Source of the DNA: Streptomyces sp. NBC_01264
GTDB taxonomy: Bacteria; Actinomycetota; Actinomycetes; Streptomycetales; Streptomycetaceae
Length of the DNA stretch: 64,000 nucleotides
Direction of reading: 5' to 3'
Assembly: GCF_026340675.1 (NCBI RefSeq)
Contig: NZ_JAPEOX010000001.1
Location: 6,944,001-7,008,000 of the forward strand
The position numbers and the translations under genes are program-made. Shown here piece by piece: positions 9,493-18,012 of the stretch; position 1 is the stretch's first letter, and each line of letters opens with the position of its first letter. Under the pieces are notes generated by a model. The model saw only the letters and a list, made by a program, of their open reading frames with translations, did not search any database and was not told where the DNA came from.

Positions 9493-10737
9493 ATGGACCG
9501 TTCGGAGCAGGCCCGGGTGTGGGGCGCGTACGCGGCGCAGGTGCGCGGGCTGGTGCCCGAGTGGGCGCCGCCGGGCGCGGTGGTGGAGCAGGACGGGCCC
9601 CTCGTACGGACCCACTACGGCACGCACGGGACCGTCGGCCACCGGCCGCTGACGCACACCGGGCGCGGCGAGCTCGCGGAGCTGGTGCGGCGGCAGCAGG
9701 AGGCCTTCGCGGCGCGGAGCGAGCCGGTGGAGTGGAAGGTGTACGGGGCCGATGCGCCGGCCCTGGCGGAGGAGCTGGGGGCGGCCGGATTCACGGCGGA
9801 TCCGGAGCGGTCGCTGATGGCGGCGGGGTTCGCGGCTCTGGGGCGCGGGACGGATGAAGGGCGGGTGCGATCCGTCGTCCCGGGGACGACCCTGCGTGAG
9901 ATGGCGGCTTCGTCCGATCCGCACGAAACGCCGCTCGCGGAGTTCGAGGCCGACGGCGGCTGCGTTTACGGGCGGGCCGAGGTCGCCCTCCTGCTCGACG
10001 GGGGTCGCGTGGCGGCCGTGGGCTGGGCGCGGCGCGACCCGCGCACGGAGTTCGTGGTCGTCGGCGGGGTGACCGGTCCGCACTCCGAACTCCTGAGGGC
10101 GTGGAGGCAGCTGGCGGAGCCGCGGCACCCGAAGACACCGGCGGCCACGCACTGTGTGCTGGAGGCCGAGGGGGAGCTGCGGGAGGTGGCCGGCGCTGCC
10201 GGATTCGGCGAGCTGACCACCGTACGGACCTACCGCTGGTCGCCGCCGGGAAGCCCGGCGGCGACCCGGCCCGTGCGGTGGCTGCGCGATGACGACGAGG
10301 ATCCGCTGTGGGACCGCCTCGAGAAGGAGTTCGCCTTCGACCCGGACACCGACGGGTCTCCCGGCTTCGATGCTCCGGCCCCCTCCGTCACCTGGCGGCT
10401 CAAGGACGCGCCGACCGATGAGCCGGACCGGATCCTGCGGGCCTCCTTGAGGGCCCTCACCCCGGCCGGTCAGCGGCTCCACTGGCTCGACTGGCAGCAC
10501 ACCGGCTACGACTTCGACCCGCACCGGGTCGGTGGCTCCGGCGAACCGCGATGGCCCGGACGGGCCTACCCGAACGGCGACTACTACCTCTACCTCCACC
10601 CCGACCTGCGCTTCGGCACCTTCGGTCACCCCTGGGAGCGGACCTTGTGCGTCTGGGGCGCGGGACTGCTCGCCGCCGTGGAGGCGGAGCTCACCGAGGT
10701 GCTCGGGGAGCCCCTGCGGCGCCGGGACACCCCCTAG
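9493..10737 (+). CDS. GNAT-like acetyltransferase fused to a DUF2716 domain
   Basis: A 414-residue protein with two parts. Residues 1 to about 250 look like a divergent GNAT fold (the ALAEELGAAGFTADPERSLM and GRVAAVGWARRDP regions and the final AAGFGELTTVRTYRW), which would transfer an acyl group to an unknown amine. Residues from about 265 match DUF2716 (PLWDRLEKEFAFDPD, LHWLDWQHTGYDFDP, PNGDYYLYL, FGTFGHPWE), a domain of unknown role common in streptomycetes. The GNAT assignment is weaker than the DUF2716 assignment. It is probably co-transcribed with the AraC gene 10 bp upstream. Confidence 0.7.
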   Translation: MDRSEQARVWGAYAAQVRGLVPEWAPPGAVVEQDGPLVRTHYGTHGTVGHRPLTHTGRGELAELVRRQQEAFAARSEPVEWKVYGADAPALAEELGAAGFTADPERSLMAAGFAALGRGTDEGRVRSVVPGTTLREMAASSDPHETPLAEFEADGGCVYGRAEVALLLDGGRVAAVGWARRDPRTEFVVVGGVTGPHSELLRAWRQLAEPRHPKTPAATHCVLEAEGELREVAGAAGFGELTTVRTYRWSPPGSPAATRPVRWLRDDDEDPLWDRLEKEFAFDPDTDGSPGFDAPAPSVTWRLKDAPTDEPDRILRASLRALTPAGQRLHWLDWQHTGYDFDPHRVGGSGEPRWPGRAYPNGDYYLYLHPDLRFGTFGHPWERTLCVWGAGLLAAVEAELTEVLGEPLRRRDTP

Positions 10738-10840
10738 TCGAGCCGGCCCGGGCGGGTCTGCGGTCACCGTGGCACGGTGCAAGAACGTACAAGACCGGGA
10801 AGGCGCGGCCCCGTACGTTCGGGGCGTGGGAGAACAACGG

Positions 10841-11560
10841 ATGGTCATACGAGAAGGCTCCGACCGGGAGGCACCCGGCGCGGCGTCCGCGGTGGAGAAG
10901 CCGCGAGCCGCCGTGGTCCGGGACGCGCTCGGCGTGGGAGTGGCGGTCGGGCTGTCCGGGTTCGCCTTCGGGGTGACCGCCGCCGGATCCGGGGTCAGCA
11001 CCCTCCAAGCGTGCGTGCTGAGCCTGCTGGTGTTCACCGGGGCCTCGCAGTTCGCGCTGGTCGGGGCACTGGCCGCAGGCGGCAACCCGTTCACGGCCGC
11101 CGCCGGGGCCTTCTTCCTCGGGACCCGCAACGCCTTCTACGGGCTGCGGCTGTCCCAGCTGCTCGCGCTGCCCAAGGGCGTACGCCCGTTCGCCGCGCAC
11201 TGGGTGATCGACGAGACCACGGCGGTGGCCCTGGCCCAGCCCGACCGGAAGTCCGCACGGCTCGGATTCACCGTGACCGGGCTGAGCCTCTACGTCCTGT
11301 GGAACCTCACCACCCTGCTCGGCGCGCTCGGCGCCGAGGCCATCGGGGACACCCGCGCGTGGGGGCTGGACGCTGCCGGGCCGGCCGTGTTCCTGGCCCT
11401 GCTCGCGCCGATGCTGAAGACCGGCACCGAGCGGGCCGTCGCCGCGCTCGCCCTCGTCCTCGGGCTGGGCCTGCTGCCCGTACTGCCCGCCGGGGTGCCC
11501 GTGCTGATCGCGGCGCTGGCCGCGCCGATCGTGCTGTGGATGAAGGGACGCCGCCCGTGA
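10841..11560 (+). CDS. azlC: AzlC-family branched-chain amino acid exporter subunit
   Basis: A 239-residue integral membrane protein of the AzlC family, the large subunit of the AzlCD exporter for branched-chain amino acids and their analogues. Family signatures are the early GVAVGLSGFAFGV helix, FTGASQFALVG, and the conserved FFLGTRNAFYGLRLS. The ATG at 10841 has GGGAGA seven bases upstream; a GTG five codons earlier is the alternative. The stop overlaps the azlD start in GTGA, so the two are translationally coupled. Confidence 0.88.
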   Translation: MVIREGSDREAPGAASAVEKPRAAVVRDALGVGVAVGLSGFAFGVTAAGSGVSTLQACVLSLLVFTGASQFALVGALAAGGNPFTAAAGAFFLGTRNAFYGLRLSQLLALPKGVRPFAAHWVIDETTAVALAQPDRKSARLGFTVTGLSLYVLWNLTTLLGALGAEAIGDTRAWGLDAAGPAVFLALLAPMLKTGTERAVAALALVLGLGLLPVLPAGVPVLIAALAAPIVLWMKGRRP

Positions 11561-11865
11561 ACGTCTGGATCGCCATCGGGATCACCGTCGTCGGCTGCTA
11601 CGCCGTCAAGCTCGCCGGGCTGCTCGTCCCCGCCGGAGCCCTGGAGCGGCCCGCGGTGCGCAAGCTCGCCGCGCTCCTGCCGGTCGCGCTGCTCGCCGCG
11701 CTCACCGCGCAGCAGACCTTCGCCACCGGGCAGGAACTCGTGCTGGACGCCCGCGCGGCCGGGCTCGCGGCCGCCGCGGTCGCACTGCTGCTGCGGGCGC
11801 CGTTCCTCGTCGTGGTCGCGGCGGCCGTCGCCGTCACCGCGGGGCTGCGGGCCCTGGGAGGCTAG
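11557..11865 (+). CDS. azlD: AzlD-family exporter small subunit
   Basis: A 102-residue membrane protein of AzlD type: four hydrophobic helices, starting VNVWIAIGITVVGCYAVKL and ending in an Ala/Val-rich helix. It partners AzlC in amino acid export. The GTG start overlaps the azlC stop by four bases. The 3' end overlaps the convergent prenyltransferase-like gene by 32 bp, so there is no room for a terminator between them. Confidence 0.87.
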   Translation: MNVWIAIGITVVGCYAVKLAGLLVPAGALERPAVRKLAALLPVALLAALTAQQTFATGQELVLDARAAGLAAAAVALLLRAPFLVVVAAAVAVTAGLRALGG

Positions 11866-12835
11866 GCACGCCGACGGCGGGGCCCGGGAGGCGGCCGTAC
11901 GCGCGCAGGGTCAGCAGCGCCTCCAGCGTGGCGATCGGGCGCCGCTCCAGCGCGCTGCCCGGCGCCCATGCCGCGCGGCCCACCGGCCAGCCGCCGTCCG
12001 GCTGCTGCAGGCCGGCCAGGAAGCGCAGCGAGCCGTACAGCTCCGCGTCCGTGAACCAGCCGCGGGCGAGGGACCCCGGGCGGCGGGCGAAGTCGTACGG
12101 GTACAGGCGCTCGCCCGGCGCCGGGTCCGCCACGGGGTCCGGTACGGGGTCCAGTACGACGAGCCGCTGCTCGCGGACGAGCCGCCCCAGCCGGTCCGCC
12201 GCCGCCGTGGCCCGGGCCCGGTCGGGGACCCCGTCCAGGAAGGCCACCGCGCTCCGGATCTCGTACGGGTGCCAGTGGCGCAGGTTCTCCACCCGGTCCC
12301 AGCAGAAGTCCGTCGCACGGAACAGCCACGCGTGCCACACTCGGTTGCGGTGCAGGATCCCGACGACGGGGCCGGTGGCCAGCAGGTCGCCCGGCGGATC
12401 GTCCTGCAGCGGGTGGTAGGGGGCCGCCGGGTAGCCGCCGGAGGCCGGGGCGGTCGCCGGGAGCGCCCCGTCCGGGGTGGAGACCCGGGTCAGGTGGGCG
12501 CAGAGCCGCTCGATGCGCTGTCCGGCGCAACGGCCCAGGCCGTCCAGCACGCGCAGGGCGTGGGCGGTGTGCAGCGGGTGGCTGAGCGGACCGCGCAGAT
12601 CCGGATCCAGGGCGTGGCCGTAGCCGCCGTCGCCGCCCAGATAGGCGCCGAGGGCGGTGTCCACCGGGTCGGCGCCCCCGCCGAGGAAGTGGAACGCGAA
12701 CCGCCGCTGCTCCAGGACGCGGGCCGTGAGCCAGATGAACTGCTCGGCGCGGGCGAGCGCGCCCGTCGCCGTGGCCGTCGTGGCCGCCGTCGTCGCTGTG
12801 GTCGCCGCCGGGGCGCGGGCTTCGTCTCCAGGCAT
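11834..12835 (-). CDS. prenyltransferase/squalene-cyclase-repeat-like protein
   Basis: A 333-residue protein with an alpha-alpha barrel look: repeated motifs such as GYGHALDPDLRG, YPAAPYHPLQDDP and LAGLQQPDGGWPVG resemble the QW-type repeats of squalene/oxidosqualene cyclases and protein prenyltransferases. The catalytic DxDD of terpene cyclases is absent, so it is more likely a non-cyclase relative of unknown substrate. The N-terminus carries a Thr/Ala repeat (residues 9-24) that may be a flexible leader. I start at MPGDEARAP because the frame upstream is low-complexity and overlaps the DUF3046 promoter. It diverges from the DUF3046 gene. Confidence 0.7.
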   Translation of the reverse strand: MPGDEARAPAATTATTAATTATATGALARAEQFIWLTARVLEQRRFAFHFLGGGADPVDTALGAYLGGDGGYGHALDPDLRGPLSHPLHTAHALRVLDGLGRCAGQRIERLCAHLTRVSTPDGALPATAPASGGYPAAPYHPLQDDPPGDLLATGPVVGILHRNRVWHAWLFRATDFCWDRVENLRHWHPYEIRSAVAFLDGVPDRARATAAADRLGRLVREQRLVVLDPVPDPVADPAPGERLYPYDFARRPGSLARGWFTDAELYGSLRFLAGLQQPDGGWPVGRAAWAPGSALERRPIATLEALLTLRAYGRLPGPAVGVPSLPGPAAPR

Positions 12836-12916
12836 GGCAGGAACGGTAGGGGTCCGTGCTGCGCCGAGGGGGCCCGAACGGGGAGGGTGCACTCTCCGGG
12901 GCGGGATACTGGAGGC

Positions 12917-13111
12917 ATGCGGTTGACGATTTTCTGGGAGCGGATGGCCGAGCACTTCGGCGCGGGCTACGCGGACTCCTTCGCGCGGGACCACGTCATG
13001 ACGGAGCTCGGGGGACGCACGGTCCACGAGGCGCTCGACGCGGGCTGGGAGGCCAAGGACGTGTGGCGCGCGGTGTGTTCGGCGGTGGACGTCCCCGCCT
13101 CGCTGCGCTAG
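12917..13111 (+). CDS. DUF3046 protein
   Basis: A 64-residue protein, MRLTIFWERMAEHFG to DVPASLR, matching the actinobacterial DUF3046 family over its whole length (LGGRTVHEALDAG and VWRAVC are the family core). The start is fixed by GGAGG directly upstream at 12911-12915. The function is unknown. The family is characteristically found a little upstream of recA in actinobacteria, as here. Confidence 0.88.
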   Translation: MRLTIFWERMAEHFGAGYADSFARDHVMTELGGRTVHEALDAGWEAKDVWRAVCSAVDVPASLR

Positions 13112-13262
13112 GCCGTCTCTGGCCCGGTGCGCCCGGCCGGCCGTTCCGGAGGCCGTCGCACAGGTCGTTCCGCAGGTCGGTCCGGCTCCCGGTCCCCCCG
13201 TGGGGGCGGGGCCGCCGCGAACGCTTCGCCGTTCGCGGCGCCAGTGGGACAGACTGGTCGGC

Positions 13263-14516
13263 GTGGCAGCCAGTGATGAGACGACCGACCGGCCCGAAGA
13301 CCCCCGGAGCGCGCCGCCGACCCGCTCGGCGGCCGCGGCGGACCCCTCGGCCGCAGGCCCCGTAACGGAGGGATCCGGTGCGCCGGGTCCCGGCGGTGAA
13401 CCGGCTCCTCCGGATGCCCGGATGCCGCGCTGGCTGCCGCGCGCGGTGGTCCTCGTACTGGCCCTGGTGGCCTGCTTCCAGCTCGGCAGCTGGGCCTTCC
13501 ACCAGCTCATCGGGCTGCTCGTCAACATCCTGATCGCGTTCTTCCTCGCGCTCGCGATAGAACCGGCCGTGGCCAGGATGGCGGCCCGCGGCATGCGCCG
13601 CGGGCTCGCCACCTTCCTGGTGTTCCTCGGGGTGTTCGTCGCGGCCGTCGGATTCCTCGTCCTGCTCGGCTCGGTCCTGGCCGCACAGATCGTCGACCTG
13701 GTGGAGGGCTTCCCCGGCTATCTCGACTCGCTGATCGGCTCGATCAACGACACCTTCCACACGGACCTGTCCCGGCTGGACATCCAGGACAGCCTGCTGC
13801 ACTCGGACTGGCTGCAGAAATACGTGCAGAACAGCGCCAGCGGGGTGCTCGACGTGTCCGCCACCGTGCTCGGCGGACTGTTCAAGCTGCTGACGATCGG
13901 TCTGTTCTCCTTCTACTTCGCCGCCGACGGGCCGCGACTGCGCCGCGCGCTGTGCTCCGTACTGCCTCCCAGGAAGCAGGCGGAGGTGCTGCGCGCGTGG
14001 GAGATCGCCGTCACCAAGACGGGCGGATACCTCTACTCGCGCGGGCTGATGGCACTGATCTCCGGGATCGCGCACTACATCGTGTTCGCGGTGCTGGGCG
14101 TGCCGTACGCACCCGCGCTCGCGGTGTGGGTGGGGCTGGTGTCGCAGTTCATCCCCACCATCGGCACCTACCTGGCGGGTGCGCTGCCGATGCTGCTCGC
14201 CTTCACGGTGAACCCCTGGTACGCGCTGTACGTCCTCGGATTCGTGGTGGTGTACCAGCAGTTCGAGAACTACGTGCTCCAGCCGAAGCTCACCTCGAAG
14301 ACGGTGGACATCCACCCGGCGGTGGCCTTCGGATCGGTCATCGCCGGCACCGCCCTGCTGGGCGCGGTCGGGGCGCTCATCGCGATCCCGGCCGTCGCCA
14401 CGCTGCAGGCGTTCCTCGGGGCGTACGTGAAGCGGTACGCGCTGACCGACGACGCGGACGCCTCTACTTCGCGTTCTCGTCCGCGGCGCCGAGTACGGCT
14501 GCCAGGGCGTCGGTGA
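13263..14516 (+). CDS. AI-2E-family transporter (TqsA/PerM-like permease)
   Basis: A 417-residue membrane protein with the layout of the AI-2E exporter family: a disordered N-terminal tail to about residue 55, three helices, a soluble insert (about 155-215), then further helices including the conserved LVSQFIPTIGTYLAGALPML and FENYVLQPKLTSKTVDIHP motifs. Members export small molecules or act as Na+/H+ antiporters; the substrate here is unknown. I choose GTG 13263, 21 codons inside the open frame, because the preceding residues read as noise. The last 53 bp overlap the convergent Clp-N gene. Confidence 0.88.
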   Translation: MAASDETTDRPEDPRSAPPTRSAAAADPSAAGPVTEGSGAPGPGGEPAPPDARMPRWLPRAVVLVLALVACFQLGSWAFHQLIGLLVNILIAFFLALAIEPAVARMAARGMRRGLATFLVFLGVFVAAVGFLVLLGSVLAAQIVDLVEGFPGYLDSLIGSINDTFHTDLSRLDIQDSLLHSDWLQKYVQNSASGVLDVSATVLGGLFKLLTIGLFSFYFAADGPRLRRALCSVLPPRKQAEVLRAWEIAVTKTGGYLYSRGLMALISGIAHYIVFAVLGVPYAPALAVWVGLVSQFIPTIGTYLAGALPMLLAFTVNPWYALYVLGFVVVYQQFENYVLQPKLTSKTVDIHPAVAFGSVIAGTALLGAVGALIAIPAVATLQAFLGAYVKRYALTDDADASTSRSRPRRRVRLPGRR

Positions 14517-15225
14517 CCCAGTTCTCGACCGTGTCCTTGTCCACGCCGAGGCCGCTGAGCGGACCCGTTCCGTTCTCCAGCTCCAGGAGCGCGAGCAGGA
14601 CGTGCTCGGTACCCACGTAGCCGTGGCCCAGGCGCAGGGCCTCGCGGAAGGTGAGCTCCAGGGCCTTCTTCGCCGAGGCGTCGAAGGGGATCAGGGCGGG
14701 GAGGTCCGCCACGGCCGGGGGCAGGCCCGCCGTCGCGGCGGCGCGTACCTCGTCGGCCGCGACGCCCTGGGCGGCGATGGCCCGGGCCGCGAGGCCCTCG
14801 TCCTCGGCCAGCAGCCCGAGGACGAGGTGCTCGGTGCGGATCTCGGCGTTGGCGGCGGTGCGGGCCTCGTTCTGCGCGGTCACCACCACGTTGCGGGCGC
14901 GGGGGGTGAAGCGGGCGAAGCCCTGGCCGGGGTCGAGCGGGGCCTCGCCCTCCTTGTCGGCCTTCGGTACGAAGCGCTTCTGGGCGGCCTGGCGGGTGAC
15001 GCCCATGCTGCGGCCGATGTCGGTCCAGGAGGCGCCGGAGCGGCGGGCCTGGTCGACGAAGTGGCCGATGAGGTGGTCCGCGACGTCCCCGAGGGCCTCG
15101 GCGGCGACGACTGCGCCGCTGAGCTGCTCCAGGGTGTCGGTGTGGACTTTCTTGATGGCCTCGATGAGGTCGTCGAGGCGTACCGGATTGGTCATGCGAA
15201 CGGGTTCCACCGAAGGGTTCGTCAT
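14464..15225 (-). CDS. HTH plus double Clp-N domain protein (Clp-associated regulator-like)
   Basis: A 253-residue protein. Residues 15-90 hold a helix-turn-helix (SWTDIGRSMGVTRQAAQKRF at 66-85). Residues 100-250 hold two Clp N-terminal repeats (FTPRARNVVVTAQNEA with LGLLAEDEG, and ALRLGHGYVGTEHVLLALLELENG), the substrate-binding module of ClpA/ClpC, but no AAA ATPase domain. It may bind DNA and sense Clp substrates or adaptors; this is inference. The ATG at 15225 sits about seven bases from a likely -10 element, suggesting a leaderless message; the second Met, 10 codons in, is the alternative start. Palindromes across the promoter suggest self-control. Confidence 0.85.
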   Translation of the reverse strand: MTNPSVEPVRMTNPVRLDDLIEAIKKVHTDTLEQLSGAVVAAEALGDVADHLIGHFVDQARRSGASWTDIGRSMGVTRQAAQKRFVPKADKEGEAPLDPGQGFARFTPRARNVVVTAQNEARTAANAEIRTEHLVLGLLAEDEGLAARAIAAQGVAADEVRAAATAGLPPAVADLPALIPFDASAKKALELTFREALRLGHGYVGTEHVLLALLELENGTGPLSGLGVDKDTVENWVTDALAAVLGAADENAK

Positions 15226-15228
15226 GAG

Positions 15229-15275
15229 GCAACCCTAGGTTGACAGTCGGAAAGGTGTCAACCCTGGGTTGTCAC
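15229..15275 (-). promoter_or_regulatory. promoter with two operator palindromes for the Clp-N/HTH gene
   Basis: On the minus strand TTGACA (15261-15256) is followed after 18 bases by TAGGGT (15237-15232), seven bases before the ATG at 15225. Two related inverted repeats overlay these elements: CAACCCTGGGTTG at 15259-15271 (perfect about its centre) over the -35 region, and CAACCCTAGGTTG at 15230-15242 over the -10 region. The arrangement is that of a repressor site pair. The adjacent HTH protein is the obvious candidate binder. Confidence 0.6.
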
Positions 15276-15322
15276 TCGGTCCGGTTCTCGCGGCGCCGTC
15301 ACTTCTGGTTCCCGCGGCGCCG

Positions 15323-15889
15323 TCACTCTCCCGGTTCCCCCAGTGCGAAGCTCGCGCGCTCGTGCCAGGCCGTCCCGTCGTAGGCCACCAGGTCGACGGT
15401 GCGGGCGCGGGCGGTGAGCGGGAGTCGGCCGCCCAGGTCCGCCTCGGCGGCGTCCAGGTCCGCCTCGGCGGCGCGCTGGGCCACCGTGAGGTGCGGGACC
15501 GGGTCCGGGTAGCGGCCGCCGTAGGGGCGGACGTCCGGCCAGCGCTCGGTGATCGCACGGGTCAGCCGGCGCAGCGGGGCGTCCGGCTCCGGGGCGAGGT
15601 AGAGCATCCCCGGGAACCGGTCGGTCCGCTCGAAGCGCAGGTCGAAGGCGTGGTGGGGGCTCAGGGCCGCGGCGATCCCGGCGAGGACCGGGGCGTCGAT
15701 CAGGTCCTCCTGGAGGAACGGGTAGAGCACGCTCACGTGCGCCGGAACCCCGGCCCCGGCCCGGGCGGCGGGGTCGATCCGGTCCCGCCAGCCCCGGACC
15801 ACGGGTTCCGCTTCGGGGATCCGCACGATGAGCGCGGTGCGGCCGGCGGGGAACATGCTGGAGGTGGTGTCGTCCGCGGTGTCCGTCAT
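15323..15889 (-). CDS. 2'-5' RNA ligase family (2H phosphoesterase) protein
   Basis: A 188-residue 2H-superfamily protein with the two catalytic tetrapeptides HVSV (51-54) and HLTV (133-136), spaced as in LigT/YjcG-like proteins. Such enzymes open or close 2',5'- or cyclic phosphodiester bonds in RNA or nucleotides; the substrate here is unknown. The core begins at about residue 12 ([17 protein letters not shown]), so a start at that Met is possible. It lies on the strand opposite recA, with the recA promoter region immediately beyond its 5' end. The 100 bp after its stop contain a short direct repeat (GCGGCGCCGTCAC twice, near 15287 and 15313). Confidence 0.83.
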   Translation of the reverse strand: MTDTADDTTSSMFPAGRTALIVRIPEAEPVVRGWRDRIDPAARAGAGVPAHVSVLYPFLQEDLIDAPVLAGIAAALSPHHAFDLRFERTDRFPGMLYLAPEPDAPLRRLTRAITERWPDVRPYGGRYPDPVPHLTVAQRAAEADLDAAEADLGGRLPLTARARTVDLVAYDGTAWHERASFALGEPGE

Positions 15890-15942
15890 GGGAACGGATC
15901 ATGCCAGCCGGCGGTGGGGCGGACGGGTCCGGCGTGGCGCGC

Positions 15943-16030
15943 TTGACAGGGAAATCGAACACGCATTCTTATTGGTTATCCACAGCCGAACCGGACGTGG
16001 GACCGCGTTGTCAGTGGCAGGCGTTAGCGT
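15943..16030 (+). promoter_or_regulatory. recA damage-inducible promoter region (LexA-type and PafBC-type elements)
   Basis: Two promoters can be read. Upstream, TTGACA (15943-15948), an 18-base spacer and TCTTAT (15967-15972). The Cheo-type SOS half-palindrome GAAC-ACGC-ATTC at 15957-15968 overlaps the spacer and -10; a closely similar site is known from S. lividans recA. Downstream, TTGTCAGTG (16008-16016), eight bases, then TAGCGT (16025-16030). This fits the RecA-NDp consensus TTGTCRGTG-N8-TANNNT recognised through PafBC in actinobacteria. Confidence 0.75.
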
Positions 16031-16073
16031 CAATGGCGTGAAGCGATCGACTCAAGCAAATCGGGTGGAACCC

Positions 16074-17195
16074 ATGGCAGGCAACGACCGCGAGAAGGCT
16101 CTCGAAGCCGCGCTCGCACAGATTGAACGGCAGTTCGGCAAGGGTGCCGTGATGCGTCTCGGCGACAAGCCGAACGACCCCATCGAGGTCATCCCCACCG
16201 GATCGACCGCGCTGGACATCGCGCTCGGCGTCGGCGGGCTGCCGCGCGGCCGTGTGATCGAGGTGTACGGGCCGGAGTCCTCCGGTAAGACGACCCTGAC
16301 GCTGCATGCCGTGGCCAACGCGCAGAAGGCCGGCGGCACCGTGGCCTTCGTGGACGCCGAGCACGCGCTCGACCCCGAGTACGCCAAGGCCCTCGGCGTC
16401 GACACCGACAACCTCATCCTGTCCCAGCCGGACACCGGCGAGCAGGCGCTGGAGATCGTGGACATGCTGGTCCGCTCCGGCGCGCTGGACCTCATCGTCA
16501 TCGACTCCGTCGCGGCCCTCGTGCCGCGCGCGGAGATCGAGGGCGAGATGGGCGACTCGCACGTGGGTCTCCAGGCCCGCCTGATGAGCCAGGCCCTCCG
16601 GAAGATCACCGGTGCGCTCAACCAGTCCAAGACCACCGCGATCTTCATCAACCAGCTCCGCGAAAAGATCGGTGTGATGTTCGGCTCGCCGGAGACCACC
16701 ACCGGTGGCCGCGCGCTGAAGTTCTACGCCTCCGTGCGCCTCGACATCCGGCGCATCGAGACCCTCAAGGACGGCACGGACGCGGTCGGCAACCGCACCC
16801 GCGTCAAGGTCGTCAAGAACAAGGTCGCGCCGCCCTTCAAGCAGGCCGAGTTCGACATCCTCTACGGCCACGGCATCAGCCGCGAGGGCGGCCTGATCGA
16901 CATGGGCGTGGAGCACGGCTTCGTCCGCAAGGCCGGTGCATGGTACACGTACGAGGGCGACCAGCTCGGCCAGGGCAAGGAGAACGCGCGGAAGTTCCTC
17001 TGCGACAACCCCGCCCTGTCCGACGAGATCGAGCGGAAGATCAAGGAGAAGCTGGGCGTCGGCATCCGCAAGACGGACACCGCTGCCGCTGCCACGGCCG
17101 AGGCCGGCGCGGACGCGTCCGCCGAGACCGCGGCCGTGCCCGCTCCCGCGTCGAAGGCCAAGACCGCGGTCAAGGCCGCCGTCGCTAAGAGCTGA
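16074..17195 (+). CDS. recA: RecA recombinase
   Basis: A complete 373-residue RecA. Walker A is GPESSGKT (66-73). Other marks are the [11 protein letters not shown] region, Walker [13 protein letters not shown], the L2 region with [17 protein letters not shown], and an Ala/Glu-rich C-terminal tail usual in actinobacteria. RecA forms the filament on single-stranded DNA for homologous recombination and for LexA self-cleavage. The start [14 protein letters not shown] fits the family and has GGGTGG upstream; the frame is open to 15828, but that part is promoter. recX begins three bases after the stop, so the two form an operon. Confidence 0.98.
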   Translation: MAGNDREKALEAALAQIERQFGKGAVMRLGDKPNDPIEVIPTGSTALDIALGVGGLPRGRVIEVYGPESSGKTTLTLHAVANAQKAGGTVAFVDAEHALDPEYAKALGVDTDNLILSQPDTGEQALEIVDMLVRSGALDLIVIDSVAALVPRAEIEGEMGDSHVGLQARLMSQALRKITGALNQSKTTAIFINQLREKIGVMFGSPETTTGGRALKFYASVRLDIRRIETLKDGTDAVGNRTRVKVVKNKVAPPFKQAEFDILYGHGISREGGLIDMGVEHGFVRKAGAWYTYEGDQLGQGKENARKFLCDNPALSDEIERKIKEKLGVGIRKTDTAAAATAEAGADASAETAAVPAPASKAKTAVKAAVAKS

Positions 17196-17198
17196 CCC

Positions 17199-17888
17199 GT
17201 GTGGGAGCACGAAAGGGGCGGCGCTGACGGCACCGGCGGCACCGACGGTCCGGACGGCGCTGAGGACCGCCGCGAGGGCAGTCGCCGGGGCCGCCGCGAG
17301 AGCGGCGGCCGGGGAGGCCGTCGTTCGGAGGGCCGGGGGGACCGTGAAGGCCGGGAGGGCCGGGAGGGCCGCCAGGAACTGCCGCCCCAGAGTCCCGAGG
17401 AGCAGGCGCGGGCGATCTGTCTGCGCCAGCTCACCGGGATGCCCCGCACCCGGCGGCAGCTCGCGGACGCCCTGGCCAAGCGGGACATCCCCGAGGAGGT
17501 GTCGGAGCAGGTCCTCTCCCGGTTCGAGGAGGTGGGCCTGATCGACGACGCCGCGTTCGCCGGCGCCTGGGTCGAGTCCCGGCACCGGGGACGGGGGCTG
17601 GCCCGCCGGGCGCTCGCGCAGGAACTCCGTACCAAGGGGGTGGCACCCACCCTCGTACAGGAGGCCCTGGAGCAGCTCGACTCCGACCAGGAGGAGGAGA
17701 CCGCCCGGGAGCTCGTGGAGCGCAAGCTCCGCGCGACCCGGGGCCTGGAGCGGGACAAGCGGATCCGGCGCCTCGCCGGAATGCTCGCCCGCAAGGGGTA
17801 CCCCGAGGGCATGGCCCTGCGGGTGGTCCGGGGCGCACTGGAGGCGGAGGGCGAAGACGCCGAGGATGCCGAAGATCTGACGACCTGA
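17199..17888 (+). CDS. recX: RecX regulatory protein
   Basis: A 229-residue RecX, the modulator that caps RecA filaments. The conserved three-helix repeats run from about residue 65 (EEQARAICLRQLTGMPRTRRQLADAL, then LIDDAAFAGAWVESR, and KGVAPTLVQEALEQL) to about 215. The first 60 residues are a low-complexity Gly/Arg/Glu tail (repeats such as EGREGREG) longer than in most RecX proteins. GTG 17199 lies three bases after the recA stop, indicating translational coupling; a start inside the tail cannot be excluded. Confidence 0.92.
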   Translation: MWEHERGGADGTGGTDGPDGAEDRREGSRRGRRESGGRGGRRSEGRGDREGREGREGRQELPPQSPEEQARAICLRQLTGMPRTRRQLADALAKRDIPEEVSEQVLSRFEEVGLIDDAAFAGAWVESRHRGRGLARRALAQELRTKGVAPTLVQEALEQLDSDQEEETARELVERKLRATRGLERDKRIRRLAGMLARKGYPEGMALRVVRGALEAEGEDAEDAEDLTT

Positions 17889-18012
17889 CGACCTGACGGT
17901 GTGACACGCGGCCGAGCCGTGCGCCCGGACCGCACGGGGTGGGGCTAGCCCCAGGCCGGGGACGCCGGGGCGCTCCAATGTTCCGAGGCGGCCCCGGCGG
18001 CAGAGTTTTCCC
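17889..18012. other. intergenic region with a perfect palindrome
   Basis: The gap between recX and the decayed permease contains the perfect palindrome TGGGGCTAGCCCCA at 17940-17953. It could be an operator remnant of the permease system or a weak hairpin terminator. No open frame is supported. Confidence 0.4.
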
